Positions 49,943-57,625 of a stretch of 64,000 bases of DNA are shown here, piece by piece. The stretch spans positions 1 to 64,000 of the forward strand of contig CAKSDI010000005.1 in assembly GCA_934445035.1 (NCBI GenBank), in the 5' to 3' direction. Under the pieces are notes generated by a model. It was given only the letters and a program-made list of their open reading frames with translations. It had not been told where the DNA came from and made no database searches. Source of the DNA: an uncultured Eubacteriales bacterium. GTDB lineage: Bacteria > Bacillota > Clostridia > Oscillospirales > Acutalibacteraceae. How positions within the stretch are numbered: position 1 is the stretch's first letter; each line of letters starts with the position of its first letter. The translations under genes and the position numbers were made by a program.

Positions 49943-51094
49943 ATGCAAAAATATATTGACGACGCGGTCGCTCATTTTAAAGACCTTTTAACCGAGCAGA
50001 TCGAGCGGGAAAAAAGAATGGAAAGCGAATCGGGCGCTGTGGATTATTCAAAGCTCGATAAAATAGTTATAGGAATTTGCCCGGGCGACGGAATAGGTCC
50101 TATTATAAGCAAGCATTCAAAAAGAGTGCTTGAAGTTTTGCTCGCAGATGAAATAAAATCGGGCAAAATAGAGCTTAAAGATATCGAAGGACTTACGATA
50201 GAGAACAGAATGGCGCAAAAAAAGGCTATTCCCGATGATGTGCTGTTAAATTTGAAAAAATGCAATGTTATCCTAAAAGGCCCCACCACAACTTTAAAGG
50301 GCGGAAGCTTAGAAAGCGCAAATGTCGCAATGCGAAGGGAGCTTGACCTTTACGCTAATGTCAGACCCGTTAAAGTGGAAGAAGAAAATATCGACTGGAC
50401 ATTTTTCAGAGAAAACACCGAGGGCGAATATGTTCTCGGAAGCAAGGGAATTGAAATTCCCGATACTTTAAGCTTTGATTTTAAGGTTACGACAAAATCG
50501 GGCACAAGAAGAATTGCGAGAGCGGCATTTGAGTTTGCAAAAAACAACGGCAAAAAGAGCGTTGCGATAGTAACAAAAGCCAACATAATGAAAAAGACCG
50601 ACGGAAGTTTTTCTGAAATAGCTCACGAAGTGGCAAAGGATTATCCGGAAATAAAAGCCGAGGATTATTATATCGATATTATGACCGCCAATCTTATAAA
50701 CAAAGATATAAGATCGAATTTTGAGGTGTTTGTTCTGCCTAACCTTTACGGCGATATCATAACCGACGAGGCGGCGCAGATCCAGGGCGGAGTAGGCACT
50801 GCGGGCAGCGCTAATATAGGCGATAAGTACGCGATGTTTGAGGCTGTTCACGGGAGCGCACCGAGGCTTATTGAAATGGGACTCGGCGACAGGGCAAATC
50901 CCACGAGCCTTTTAAAAGCATCTGAAATGATGATAAGACATATAGGTCTTAAAAACAAAGCGGATATTCTTGAAAAAGCGCTGAATATCTGCACCGTGAC
51001 CGAAAAAAAGGTTATTGCCGACGGTACCGCGGAAAACGCGACCTGCGGGGAATTTGCTGATTACGCAATTTCAGTGATAAAAGAATTGATATAA
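49943..51094 (+). CDS. Isocitrate dehydrogenase (isocitrate/isopropylmalate family)
   Basis: A 383-aa decarboxylating dehydrogenase. GICPGDGIGP (substrate/NAD region), FFRENTEGEYVLGSKG with conserved Arg-Glu-Asn-Thr-Glu, ITDEAAQIQGGVGTAGSANIG and the coenzyme loop HGSAPRL...NPTSLLKASEMM. The loop lacks the Lys-Tyr pair of NADP-dependent E. coli Icd, so NAD use is plausible but unproved. An isopropylmalate dehydrogenase is a sequence alternative; context with citrate synthase and aconitase favours isocitrate. It completes the route to 2-oxoglutarate (glutamate supply). Confidence 0.88.
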   Translation: MQKYIDDAVAHFKDLLTEQIEREKRMESESGAVDYSKLDKIVIGICPGDGIGPIISKHSKRVLEVLLADEIKSGKIELKDIEGLTIENRMAQKKAIPDDVLLNLKKCNVILKGPTTTLKGGSLESANVAMRRELDLYANVRPVKVEEENIDWTFFRENTEGEYVLGSKGIEIPDTLSFDFKVTTKSGTRRIARAAFEFAKNNGKKSVAIVTKANIMKKTDGSFSEIAHEVAKDYPEIKAEDYYIDIMTANLINKDIRSNFEVFVLPNLYGDIITDEAAQIQGGVGTAGSANIGDKYAMFEAVHGSAPRLIEMGLGDRANPTSLLKASEMMIRHIGLKNKADILEKALNICTVTEKKVIADGTAENATCGEFADYAISVIKELI

Positions 51095-51098
51095 AATA

Positions 51099-51128
51099 AA
51101 GACCTCGGAATTAACTTTCCGAGGTCTT
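51099..51128 (+). terminator. Terminator of the citrate synthase operon
   Basis: A perfect 12-bp stem AAGACCTCGGAA / TTCCGAGGTCTT with a 6-base loop; the following T-run is weak. Confidence 0.75.
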
Positions 51129-51366
51129 AAATTTGTCGAAAAGCTTTAAAGGGTAATTGTTGCGGCGGTAACGCCGCAATTTTTGTTTTTTCGGTGACAG
51201 GTGCGGCGGAAAAACACATTGTAAGCGAAAAACCGCGTATTTAAAGCGGTTTTTCAAGAAAACAGGGGTGGTATTGGCGGGGATAGAGTGCAGTCAAGAA
51301 AATCTTTGATTTTCTTGCGAACGGCATTCCCGACCAAAAGCGTGTCGACTTTTCGACACGCGCACC
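51129..51366. other. Intergenic region with consecutive hairpins
   Basis: About 240 bp without a gene between the operon terminator and the glycosyltransferase. It holds in order: TTGCGGCG/CGCCGCAA followed by T5; AAACCGC/GCGGTTT; CAAGAAAATC/GATTTTCTTG; and GCGTGTCG/CGACACGC. All are perfect stems. No tRNA-like or known riboswitch structure was recognised. Confidence 0.6.
51340..51361 (-). terminator. Terminator of the glycosyltransferase gene
   Basis: GCGTGTCG / CGACACGC stem 6 bp after the minus-strand stop, followed by TTTTGG on the minus strand. Confidence 0.65.
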
Positions 51367-52803
51367 TCAGGTCTTATTTATTTCTTCAATATTTACCGAT
51401 GATTTATGCGGAATGGGTTTCCATTCTACTTTTGAGAAGAAAGCTATTATCATAGAGATCTTTCCTATAAGGTCAAAAATCGGGAAAGTTAAGCAATAAA
51501 GAACTTTTTTATACCATACTATCGGAATTATTCTTCTATGCTCCATTATAAAAATATAAACGGCTGTGATTATTCCTTTAAGATAGGAATCAAATGTCCA
51601 CGATATTGTGAAAAGAATAAGAATTGCTATCATTCCTGATTTTGAGAAATTTCTCGGATTTATATGTATAGCCCTTAAAAAATCTCCCAAAAGCTTAGGC
51701 GCAAACATTCTTGTGACTATCATCTGTGAATTCAGAATAAGGATAGACCTTATTATTAAAAGGGATATTTTTTTGAAAAATAAAAATATCGGGCGCGGAT
51801 AAATAACTGTGAGCATATCAAAGCTCATAAATCTAAGCCTTATATTATAAAGAACTTTTTTAAGCGGAGTTAAATTTTTCTTTTCTTTTTCCGTTAGGCA
51901 CGCCTCTGCGTTCTTATCAGTGAAGAAAATATGGGTAAAAAGTTTTCCTCCCGATTCCACGAATGCCTGCAGGTGGCCTTTTGCCCACCTAATTCGCTGT
52001 CTTAAAGCAATTTTAAGGTCAACAGGCTGCTCGTCAAAAAACTGCGCTTCATTATTATAAGATATTTTATAGCCTTTAACAACCGCGTCGGCGCAGAAAG
52101 CTCTGTCCTCGGTAAGAGAGGTGTAATTCCAGCCGTTTAAAATCAGCTCGTTTGAAAATAAAAATCCCGTGCCCTGAATTCTTGTTGCGAGCCTGAAAAG
52201 GGATTTTGCGCGGTGCTCGTTCCTTATAGTTCTGAGCCAATGTATGCCGTAAGACGCAGCGATCCAATTATCATTGAAATTCTTTGTATTTCTGTAGGAA
52301 GTAACGATTTTTTCACCCGCGTCAAAAGAATCGTTCATCCTCGAAACATAATCGCTTTTAAGAAGATTATCCGCGTCAAATATCATATAAGCTTCATAGG
52401 ATCTAACGCCGATATCCCGGTCTATACACTTAACAAGGTATTGCAGGGCATAGCCCTTTGTTCGGTGATCGGGATCAAATCTTTCATAAACTTTAGCGCC
52501 CATATCCGAAGCGACCTTAGCCGTATTATCCGTGCAGTTATCCGCAACCACGAAAATATCAATAAGCTCGCTCGGATAATCCTGCTTATTTATACTGTCT
52601 ATTAGATTGCCTATAACGGCGCTTTCATTCCTCGCCGCTATCAAAATCGCATATTTATGATTATTTTTAGCTCTCTTGAATTTTCTTGTAGCGAAAATAC
52701 CCGTGACCTTATATATGATCTTATAGAACATAATATCGGACACGGTTAAGGATACGGATTTGATAAGTTTTGCAATAAATCTTAAAATATTCATATAGCC
52801 CAT
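51367..52803 (-). CDS. Processive GT2 membrane glycosyltransferase
   Basis: A 478-aa enzyme of the cellulose/hyaluronan-synthase-like GT2 group. Catalytic domain: ILIAARNESAVIGNLIDS, VVADNCTDNT, FDADN (DxD), TSLTEDRAF (TED) and QRIRWAKGHLQ (the QxxRW motif of processive enzymes). Three or four membrane helices follow (about 340 on) and a short one precedes. It would polymerise and export a beta-linked polysaccharide; sugar unknown. A promoter -10 overlaps the first ATG (52803), so the ATG at 52794 may be the true start. Confidence 0.87.
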   Translation of the reverse strand: MGYMNILRFIAKLIKSVSLTVSDIMFYKIIYKVTGIFATRKFKRAKNNHKYAILIAARNESAVIGNLIDSINKQDYPSELIDIFVVADNCTDNTAKVASDMGAKVYERFDPDHRTKGYALQYLVKCIDRDIGVRSYEAYMIFDADNLLKSDYVSRMNDSFDAGEKIVTSYRNTKNFNDNWIAASYGIHWLRTIRNEHRAKSLFRLATRIQGTGFLFSNELILNGWNYTSLTEDRAFCADAVVKGYKISYNNEAQFFDEQPVDLKIALRQRIRWAKGHLQAFVESGGKLFTHIFFTDKNAEACLTEKEKKNLTPLKKVLYNIRLRFMSFDMLTVIYPRPIFLFFKKISLLIIRSILILNSQMIVTRMFAPKLLGDFLRAIHINPRNFSKSGMIAILILFTISWTFDSYLKGIITAVYIFIMEHRRIIPIVWYKKVLYCLTFPIFDLIGKISMIIAFFSKVEWKPIPHKSSVNIEEINKT

Positions 52804-52829
52804 TATAACACTTTCTTTTTTAATTGCAA
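52802..52829 (-). promoter_or_regulatory. Promoter overlapping the GT2 start
   Basis: Minus strand TTGCAA (52829-52824), 16-bp spacer, TATAAT (52807-52802). The second ATG (52794) begins eight bases after the -10, about where transcription should start. Confidence 0.6.
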
Positions 52830-52880
52830 GCGCTCTTTAAAAACCTTAAGAAAATCTTAAAGCAATATAAAAATTTCTTC

Positions 52881-52910
52881 TTGACATCGCGTATGGTAAT
52901 ATAGTATAAT
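52881..52910 (+). promoter_or_regulatory. Promoter of rpsU
   Basis: TTGACA (52881-52886), 18-bp spacer, TATAAT (52905-52910). Confidence 0.8.
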
Positions 52911-52962
52911 AATTTTTGTTAAAGTATAACCCCTGCAACTTTTGCGGAGGGAGGGAATGTTA

Positions 52963-53139
52963 ATGAGTCAGGTAAAATTAAAAGAAAACGAATCGCTCGA
53001 TAACGCTTTGCGCAGATTTAAGCGCCAGACCGCTAAGGACGGCGTAATTCAGGAAGTTCGCAAGAGAGAGCATTATGAGAAGCCCTCTGTAAAGCGTAAG
53101 AAAAAATCGGAAGCTGCTCGTAAAAGAAAGTTTCGTTAA
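52963..53139 (+). CDS. rpsU: 30S ribosomal protein S21
   Basis: A 58-aa highly basic protein: [20 protein letters not shown] is the S21 N-terminus and the [13 protein letters not shown] tail is typical. The ATG at 52963 follows GGAGGGAGGG; an in-frame start seven codons upstream would lie before that site. Own promoter and terminator. Confidence 0.96.
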   Translation: MSQVKLKENESLDNALRRFKRQTAKDGVIQEVRKREHYEKPSVKRKKKSEAARKRKFR

Positions 53140-53148
53140 TTAAAAAGG

Positions 53149-53177
53149 AAAAGGCGGTTGGATAACAACCGCCTTTT
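53149..53177 (+). terminator. Terminator of rpsU
   Basis: A perfect 12-bp stem AAAAGGCGGTTG / CAACCGCCTTTT with a 5-base loop. Confidence 0.85.
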
Positions 53178-53192
53178 ATATTAGGTGAAAAA

Positions 53193-53717
53193 ATGCTTTT
53201 AAAGCCGGATATAAAACTTAAAAGAGTCACGGATATCACTCCGCAGATACTAAAATCATTTGAAATCAAAGCGCTCCTGCTTGATGTGGACAATACTCTT
53301 TCCACACATCATTCCATGGTGCTGACAGACGGGCTTAACGAATGGATAGAAAGTATGAAAAAAAGCGGTATAAAGCTTTCCTTGCTTTCAAATTCAAAAG
53401 AAAAGAGAGTAAAGCCATTTGCCGAAAAAATAGGGCTTGATCATATTTCTCTTGCCTTAAAGCCTCTTTGTTTCGGATTTTTGCGCGGAGTTAAATTTTT
53501 AAATGTGAAAAAATCTGAAGTTGCTATAGTGGGCGATCAGATCTTCACCGATATTTTGGGCGGAAACGCGTGCGGAATAAAAACAATTCTTTTAACTCCG
53601 ATAAAGCCTGAAAGTTCAATGAGATTCAAATTTAAAAGAAAGCTTGAAAAATTAGTTTTCAAGCTTTACAAGATCAAGGATTATAATGAAAAGGAGCAAG
53701 AAAAGGATGTCGGCTAA
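53193..53717 (+). CDS. yqeG: YqeG-family HAD phosphatase
   Basis: A 174-aa HAD IIIA-type phosphatase. Motif I is LLLDVDNTLS (nucleophile Asp), motif II LLSNS, motif III/IV VAIVGDQIFTDILGGNACG. Gene name from the Bacillus family member; substrate unknown. It starts 53 bp after rpsU, past the terminator, and overlaps the next gene's possible start. Confidence 0.9.
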   Translation: MLLKPDIKLKRVTDITPQILKSFEIKALLLDVDNTLSTHHSMVLTDGLNEWIESMKKSGIKLSLLSNSKEKRVKPFAEKIGLDHISLALKPLCFGFLRGVKFLNVKKSEVAIVGDQIFTDILGGNACGIKTILLTPIKPESSMRFKFKRKLEKLVFKLYKIKDYNEKEQEKDVG

Positions 53718-54558
53718 ATTCGGCCCTGCGGGGAATTCGCAAAGCTTTAAGGATATGGGTTATAAGCACAGCCTTGAAATTCCTCAATATGTCCTTAAAA
53801 TGGGGCTTGACTGTTATGAGTACCAATGCGGCAGAGGAGTTAATATTGGAACTCAGAAAGCCGCCGAGCTTGGCAGTGCGGCAAAAAGCGCAGGAATATC
53901 CCTTTCTTTGCACGCGCCTTATTTTATATCTATGTCGTCGGTCGATCCTGAAAAAAGGGATAATTCCATAGGCTATATCTTAAAAAGCGCCGAGGCAGTG
54001 AAAGCTATGGGCGGAAACAGAATTGTTGTTCACACGGGCTCCTGCGCTAAAATAAGCAGAGAGCAGGCGCTTGATCTTGCAAAGGATACTATGAAAAAGG
54101 CTGTAAAAGCTTTGGATGAGCAAGGGCTTGGCGATATCCATATCTGCCCGGAAACAATGGGAAAGGTAAATCAGCTTGGTAATCTTCAGGAGGTTATGGA
54201 GCTCTGCCTTATTGACGAGAGGCTTATTCCGTGCATTGATTTCGGCCATTTAAATGCCAGGGATATGGGATATTTTAAATCGCTTGAAGATTATAAAACA
54301 GTTTTTGAAACGATAAAAGATAAGCTCGGAACAGAAAGACTTAAATCGTTTCATTCGCATTTTTCGAAAATCGAATATACTACCGGCGGCGAAAAGCGGC
54401 ACCTGACATTTGATGATACCGTGTTCGGCCCTGATTTTGAGCCGGTTATGGAGCTTACTTTTAAATACGGCTGTTCGCCTGTTTTTATCTGCGAGTCTGC
54501 AGGCACTCAGGCGGAAGACGCAAAAACTATGAAAGATTATTATTTAAGCCTTAAATAA
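53707..54558 (+). CDS. nfo: Endonuclease IV-family TIM-barrel protein
   Basis: About 283 aa. A deoxyribonuclease IV/AP-endonuclease 2 fold with the full set of metal ligands: LHAPYF, VVHTGS, CPETMG, IDFGH, FHSHFS, the late Asp/His-containing LTFDDTVFG and ICESAG. Members cut 5' of abasic sites in base excision repair. The start at 53707 gives the usual MSAKFGPAGNS N-terminus; an ATG seven codons upstream (53686) is possible. It overlaps yqeG. Confidence 0.86.
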   Translation: MSAKFGPAGNSQSFKDMGYKHSLEIPQYVLKMGLDCYEYQCGRGVNIGTQKAAELGSAAKSAGISLSLHAPYFISMSSVDPEKRDNSIGYILKSAEAVKAMGGNRIVVHTGSCAKISREQALDLAKDTMKKAVKALDEQGLGDIHICPETMGKVNQLGNLQEVMELCLIDERLIPCIDFGHLNARDMGYFKSLEDYKTVFETIKDKLGTERLKSFHSHFSKIEYTTGGEKRHLTFDDTVFGPDFEPVMELTFKYGCSPVFICESAGTQAEDAKTMKDYYLSLK

Positions 54559-54559
54559 C

Positions 54560-54588
54560 AAAAAGCACTGAAAACATCAGTGCTTTTT
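54560..54588. terminator. Bidirectional terminator overlapping the DUF896 stop
   Basis: AAAAAGCACTGA / TCAGTGCTTTTT (12 bp) between convergent nfo and DUF896; the DUF896 stop codon (54577-54579) lies in the stem. Confidence 0.85.
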
Positions 54589-54789
54589 ATCTTTTGGAAT
54601 TACTTTGGTTTTAGTTCCGTCGGGCTCTACAAAGTACATATTATCAAGCTGGCTTAAAAGACTTCTTTTATAAGCCTCGATATATTCTTTTCTTAAGACC
54701 GCTTGTTCTTCCTTTTCCTCAGGGGTTAGACCTGAGGATTTTTGTTTTTTTGCAAGCTCGTTAATTCTGTCAATTTTTTTCTGTTCCAT
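54577..54789 (-). CDS. DUF896 (YnzC-like) protein (70 aa)
   Basis: A small, charged helical protein: KKIDRINELAKKQKSSGLTP then EEKEEQAVLRKEYIEAYKRS is the DUF896 hallmark. In Bacillus the YnzC/YneA-type members are short cytoplasmic proteins of unclear, possibly SOS-linked, function. It starts 3 bp after recR, so it belongs to the dnaX-ybaB-recR unit. Confidence 0.9.
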   Translation of the reverse strand: MEQKKIDRINELAKKQKSSGLTPEEKEEQAVLRKEYIEAYKRSLLSQLDNMYFVEPDGTKTKVIPKDKKH

Positions 54790-54792
54790 AAA

Positions 54793-55392
54793 TCAAATCT
54801 CGTTTCTTCCCTCTAATGCGCGGGCGAGGGTATATTCGTCGGCATATTCAAGATCGGCGCCGACGGGGACGCCGTAGGCAAGTCTTGAAACTTTAATTCC
54901 CATAGGCTTTACAAGTCTTGAAATATAGCTTGAAGTTGCTTCTCCCTCGACTGTGGGGTTTGTAGCCATAATTATTTCTTTTACTTCGCCGTCTGAAAGT
55001 CTTGCGATAAGTTCTTTTATTTTAAGCTTATCGGGACCGATATTATCGAGCGGAGATATCACGCCGTGTAAAACATGGTAAAGACCGCTGTATTCCCTTG
55101 TCCTTTCAAACGCGGAAATATCACGGGAATCTTCCACCACGCAGATGACCGATCTGTCGCGCTTTTCATCCGAGCAAATATGGCAGACTTCTTTATCCGT
55201 AAAGGTCTGGCAGAATTTGCAGAATTTTATCTGCTTTTTCGCATTTACAAGCGCTTTTGCAAACTGCTCGGCGCGCTCGGGAGGCTGTTCGATAATATTA
55301 TAGGCAAGCCTCATAGCGGTCTTTCTGCCTATTCCGGGAAGCCTTGCAAACTGGTTTACAAGTTCTTCTAAAGGAACTATATTTCCGCTCAT
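54793..55392 (-). CDS. recR: Recombination protein RecR
   Basis: A 199-aa RecFOR-pathway protein: helix-hairpin-helix (LPGIGRKTAMRLAYNI), C4 zinc finger (CKFCQTFTDKEVCHIC), Toprim domain (VVEDSRDISAFE), and the Walker-B-like C-terminal IKVSRLAYGVPVGADLEYADE. It loads RecA with RecF and RecO. Normal length. It overlaps the ybaB stop codon by one base. Confidence 0.96.
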   Translation of the reverse strand: MSGNIVPLEELVNQFARLPGIGRKTAMRLAYNIIEQPPERAEQFAKALVNAKKQIKFCKFCQTFTDKEVCHICSDEKRDRSVICVVEDSRDISAFERTREYSGLYHVLHGVISPLDNIGPDKLKIKELIARLSDGEVKEIIMATNPTVEGEATSSYISRLVKPMGIKVSRLAYGVPVGADLEYADEYTLARALEGRNEI

Positions 55393-55733
55393 TAAAACAT
55401 CCCCGGAAGATTAAGTCCGCCTGTTATTTCGCCCATTTCGGACTCGGCGGTTTTTGAAGCTTTTTCGATAGCCTCATTTACTGCGACGGTGATGAGATCC
55501 TCCAGCATTTCGCTGTCATCGGGATCAATTGCGCTCTGATCGATTTTTAATGATTTGATAAGGTGTTTTCCGTCTACGGTCACGCTCACGATCCCGCCGC
55601 CGGAGGTTGCGGAATACTCCCTTGTTTCAAGGTCGGTCTGCAGAGCCGCCATATCTTCCTGCATTTTTTGAGCCTGTTTTATCATTTGAGTCATATTTCC
55701 GGGGCCGCCGGAACCGGGAATTCTTACTTTCAT
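55392..55733 (-). CDS. YbaB/EbfC nucleoid-associated protein
   Basis: A 113-aa dimeric DNA-binding protein: MTQMIKQAQKMQEDMAALQT and GGIVSVTVDGKHLIKSLKID, then LEDLITVAVNEAIEKA. It sits between dnaX and recR in the same conserved order as in Bacillus. Confidence 0.95.
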   Translation of the reverse strand: MKVRIPGSGGPGNMTQMIKQAQKMQEDMAALQTDLETREYSATSGGGIVSVTVDGKHLIKSLKIDQSAIDPDDSEMLEDLITVAVNEAIEKASKTAESEMGEITGGLNLPGMF

Positions 55734-55751
55734 TTTTTGTCTCCTGAATTT

Positions 55752-57311
55752 TTATTTATTTTCAAGCTTCTCTAATTTTTTCTGAAGCTCTAAAAGCGGA
55801 TCGACGCTTTTTTCTTCGCTTTGCGCTTTTCTGTAAGGTCCTAAGCGGAAAGTTTTATTATAAACCTCTTTCGCTGCGTTTCTTATAGCGTTACGATAAA
55901 GCGCGTTTGAGCCGTTTACAAGTGTTTTAAACTGTGAATTCTCAGTTTCGATCAAAAGATAATCGTTTTCAATATACGCGTTAGAGTCCTTTAAAACTCC
56001 GGCTATAAGCGGACAGCTTTTTTGAAGAATTGCGATAACATCTTCCCAAGCTTCAGCCTTTTCAGGTTCGCCGTCAGCTTTTAAAGAGGGTTTTTCTTCT
56101 TCTATGGGTGCGGGCTGAGTTTCTTCTTCGGCTTTCGGTGCTTCGGGAATTTGAACGCTCGTAACTTCGGGCTTTATCCCGCTTTCAAGTCTTGAAACTC
56201 TAAGCTCCAAAGCTTTGATATCTCCGAATATTTCGGGCTTGCAAAGCTTTATCACGATCATTTCCATTTCCACTCTTCTGTTGCCCGACTGCATATCGGA
56301 GGCAGAAGACTGCAAAATATCAAGGGCAGACATAATTTCCTGCAAAGAAAATTTCTGTGCCTGATCTTCTAAAAGGTCAAGCCTTTTTTTAGAGCAAACG
56401 ATAGGCTTGTTTTCGCCCTTTATTATTTTACATATCATAAGATTTCTGAAATGCTCCGTAAGCTCGGACAACAGCCTTAGCATATCGACTGAGGAATTAT
56501 GAAGCTCGTCGATCATTTTAAGGGCGCTTTCGGTATCTTTTGCCTTTATAAGGTCGGAAAGCTTTAAAAGATAGTCGCTCCCTGCCATTGCGCAGACATT
56601 TGAAACTGTTTCCTCGGTGATATCTTTGCTGTTTGAAGCGCAGAGGTCTAAAAGCGAAACGGCATCGCGCATACCGCCGTCAGCCGCGTCGGCAATAAGA
56701 AAGCCTGCTTCTTTTGTAAGAGAAAATCCCTCTTTTTCGGCGATATACATAAGTCTTTCGCAGATCTTTTCGGGATCTATTCTTGAAAAATCAAATCTCT
56801 GGCACCGTGAAAGAATTGTTGCGGGGAGCTTATGAACTTCGGTGGTTGCAAGAATAAAGATAACATGCTCGGGAGGCTCTTCCAAAGTTTTTAAAAGCGC
56901 ATTGAAAGCGCCCTGGGAGAGCATATGCACCTCGTCGATAATATAAACTCTGTATTTCGCGGCGGCAGGAGCATAATTTACCTGCTCGCGCAGTTCTCTT
57001 ATACTGTCAACACCGTTGTTAGAAGCGGCGTCTATTTCGCAGATATCGGTAATTTCGTCATTACTTATGAGCCTGCACATTTCGCATTCGCCGCAGGGGT
57101 CGCCGTTTATAGGAGAAAGACAGTTTACAGCTTTTGCGAGAATTTTGGCACAGCTTGTCTTACCCGTTCCCCTGGTTCCGGTGAACAGATAAGCGTGAAC
57201 TATTTTATTCTCGGAAAGCTCGTTTTTAAGCGTTTGCGTAATATGTTCCTGACCTACTACTTCGGAAAAGGTCGAGGGCCTGTATTTCCGATAAAGAGCT
57301 TTATATGCCAT
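55752..57311 (-). CDS. dnaX: DNA polymerase III subunit gamma/tau
   Basis: A 519-aa clamp-loader ATPase. AYKALYRKYRP start, Walker A GTRGTGKTS, zinc-binding cysteines (C-x8-C-x2-C, GDPCGECEMC), Walker B VYIIDEVHML and SRC sensor LSRCQRFDF, then the oligomerisation and tau regions. The ATG at 57311 follows GGAGAAAAA; the open frame further upstream lies in the SRP RNA gene and is not coding. No frameshift heptamer was identified. Confidence 0.96.
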   Translation of the reverse strand: MAYKALYRKYRPSTFSEVVGQEHITQTLKNELSENKIVHAYLFTGTRGTGKTSCAKILAKAVNCLSPINGDPCGECEMCRLISNDEITDICEIDAASNNGVDSIRELREQVNYAPAAAKYRVYIIDEVHMLSQGAFNALLKTLEEPPEHVIFILATTEVHKLPATILSRCQRFDFSRIDPEKICERLMYIAEKEGFSLTKEAGFLIADAADGGMRDAVSLLDLCASNSKDITEETVSNVCAMAGSDYLLKLSDLIKAKDTESALKMIDELHNSSVDMLRLLSELTEHFRNLMICKIIKGENKPIVCSKKRLDLLEDQAQKFSLQEIMSALDILQSSASDMQSGNRRVEMEMIVIKLCKPEIFGDIKALELRVSRLESGIKPEVTSVQIPEAPKAEEETQPAPIEEEKPSLKADGEPEKAEAWEDVIAILQKSCPLIAGVLKDSNAYIENDYLLIETENSQFKTLVNGSNALYRNAIRNAAKEVYNKTFRLGPYRKAQSEEKSVDPLLELQKKLEKLENK

Positions 57312-57346
57312 TTTTTCTCCTTTAACACTTCTTGATTTGAATAAGC

Positions 57347-57488
57347 TGACGCGCGCTAAACCGCACGAATGGACCGATTTACTGCGGCGCACGGATAAAG
57401 CGCTTAATGCTGCTCGGTTCCCCGCCTGACATGGTTCACGGTTACCCGTCGCACAGGACCCGCCCATTCGCACGATTTAACGCGCGTT
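57347..57488 (-). ncRNA. ffs: Signal recognition particle RNA (small type)
   Basis: On the minus strand the terminal arms pair over about 25 bp (with G-U pairs), enclosing the conserved Ffh-binding domain: CCATGTCAGGC then CGG-GGAA-CCG tetraloop hairpin and AGCAGCATTAAG. Its place directly upstream of dnaX is the Firmicutes arrangement. At about 140 nt it is shorter than the 271-nt Bacillus scRNA and seems to lack the Alu domain. Ends are approximate. Confidence 0.9.
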
Positions 57489-57498
57489 ACTTTTAATT

Positions 57499-57527
57499 AT
57501 TATAATATAATTTTCCCTTTTAAGCAA
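57499..57527 (-). promoter_or_regulatory. Promoter of the SRP RNA
   Basis: Minus strand TTGCTT (57527-57522), 17-bp spacer, TATAAT (57504-57499); transcription would start near 57490. Confidence 0.75.
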
Positions 57528-57625
57528 TAGTTAAATTAAAAATATTATAAATTGTTGAAAAAAGTTAATAATTTTGATATAATTACAGTGTATAATGAAT
57601 AACAAAAGAAGAGAGGAGTTCTTAT

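Noticed and set aside
57312..57473. N-terminal extension of dnaX by 54 codons
   Set aside because: The region is the SRP RNA gene; a good RBS and the conserved protein start are at 57311.
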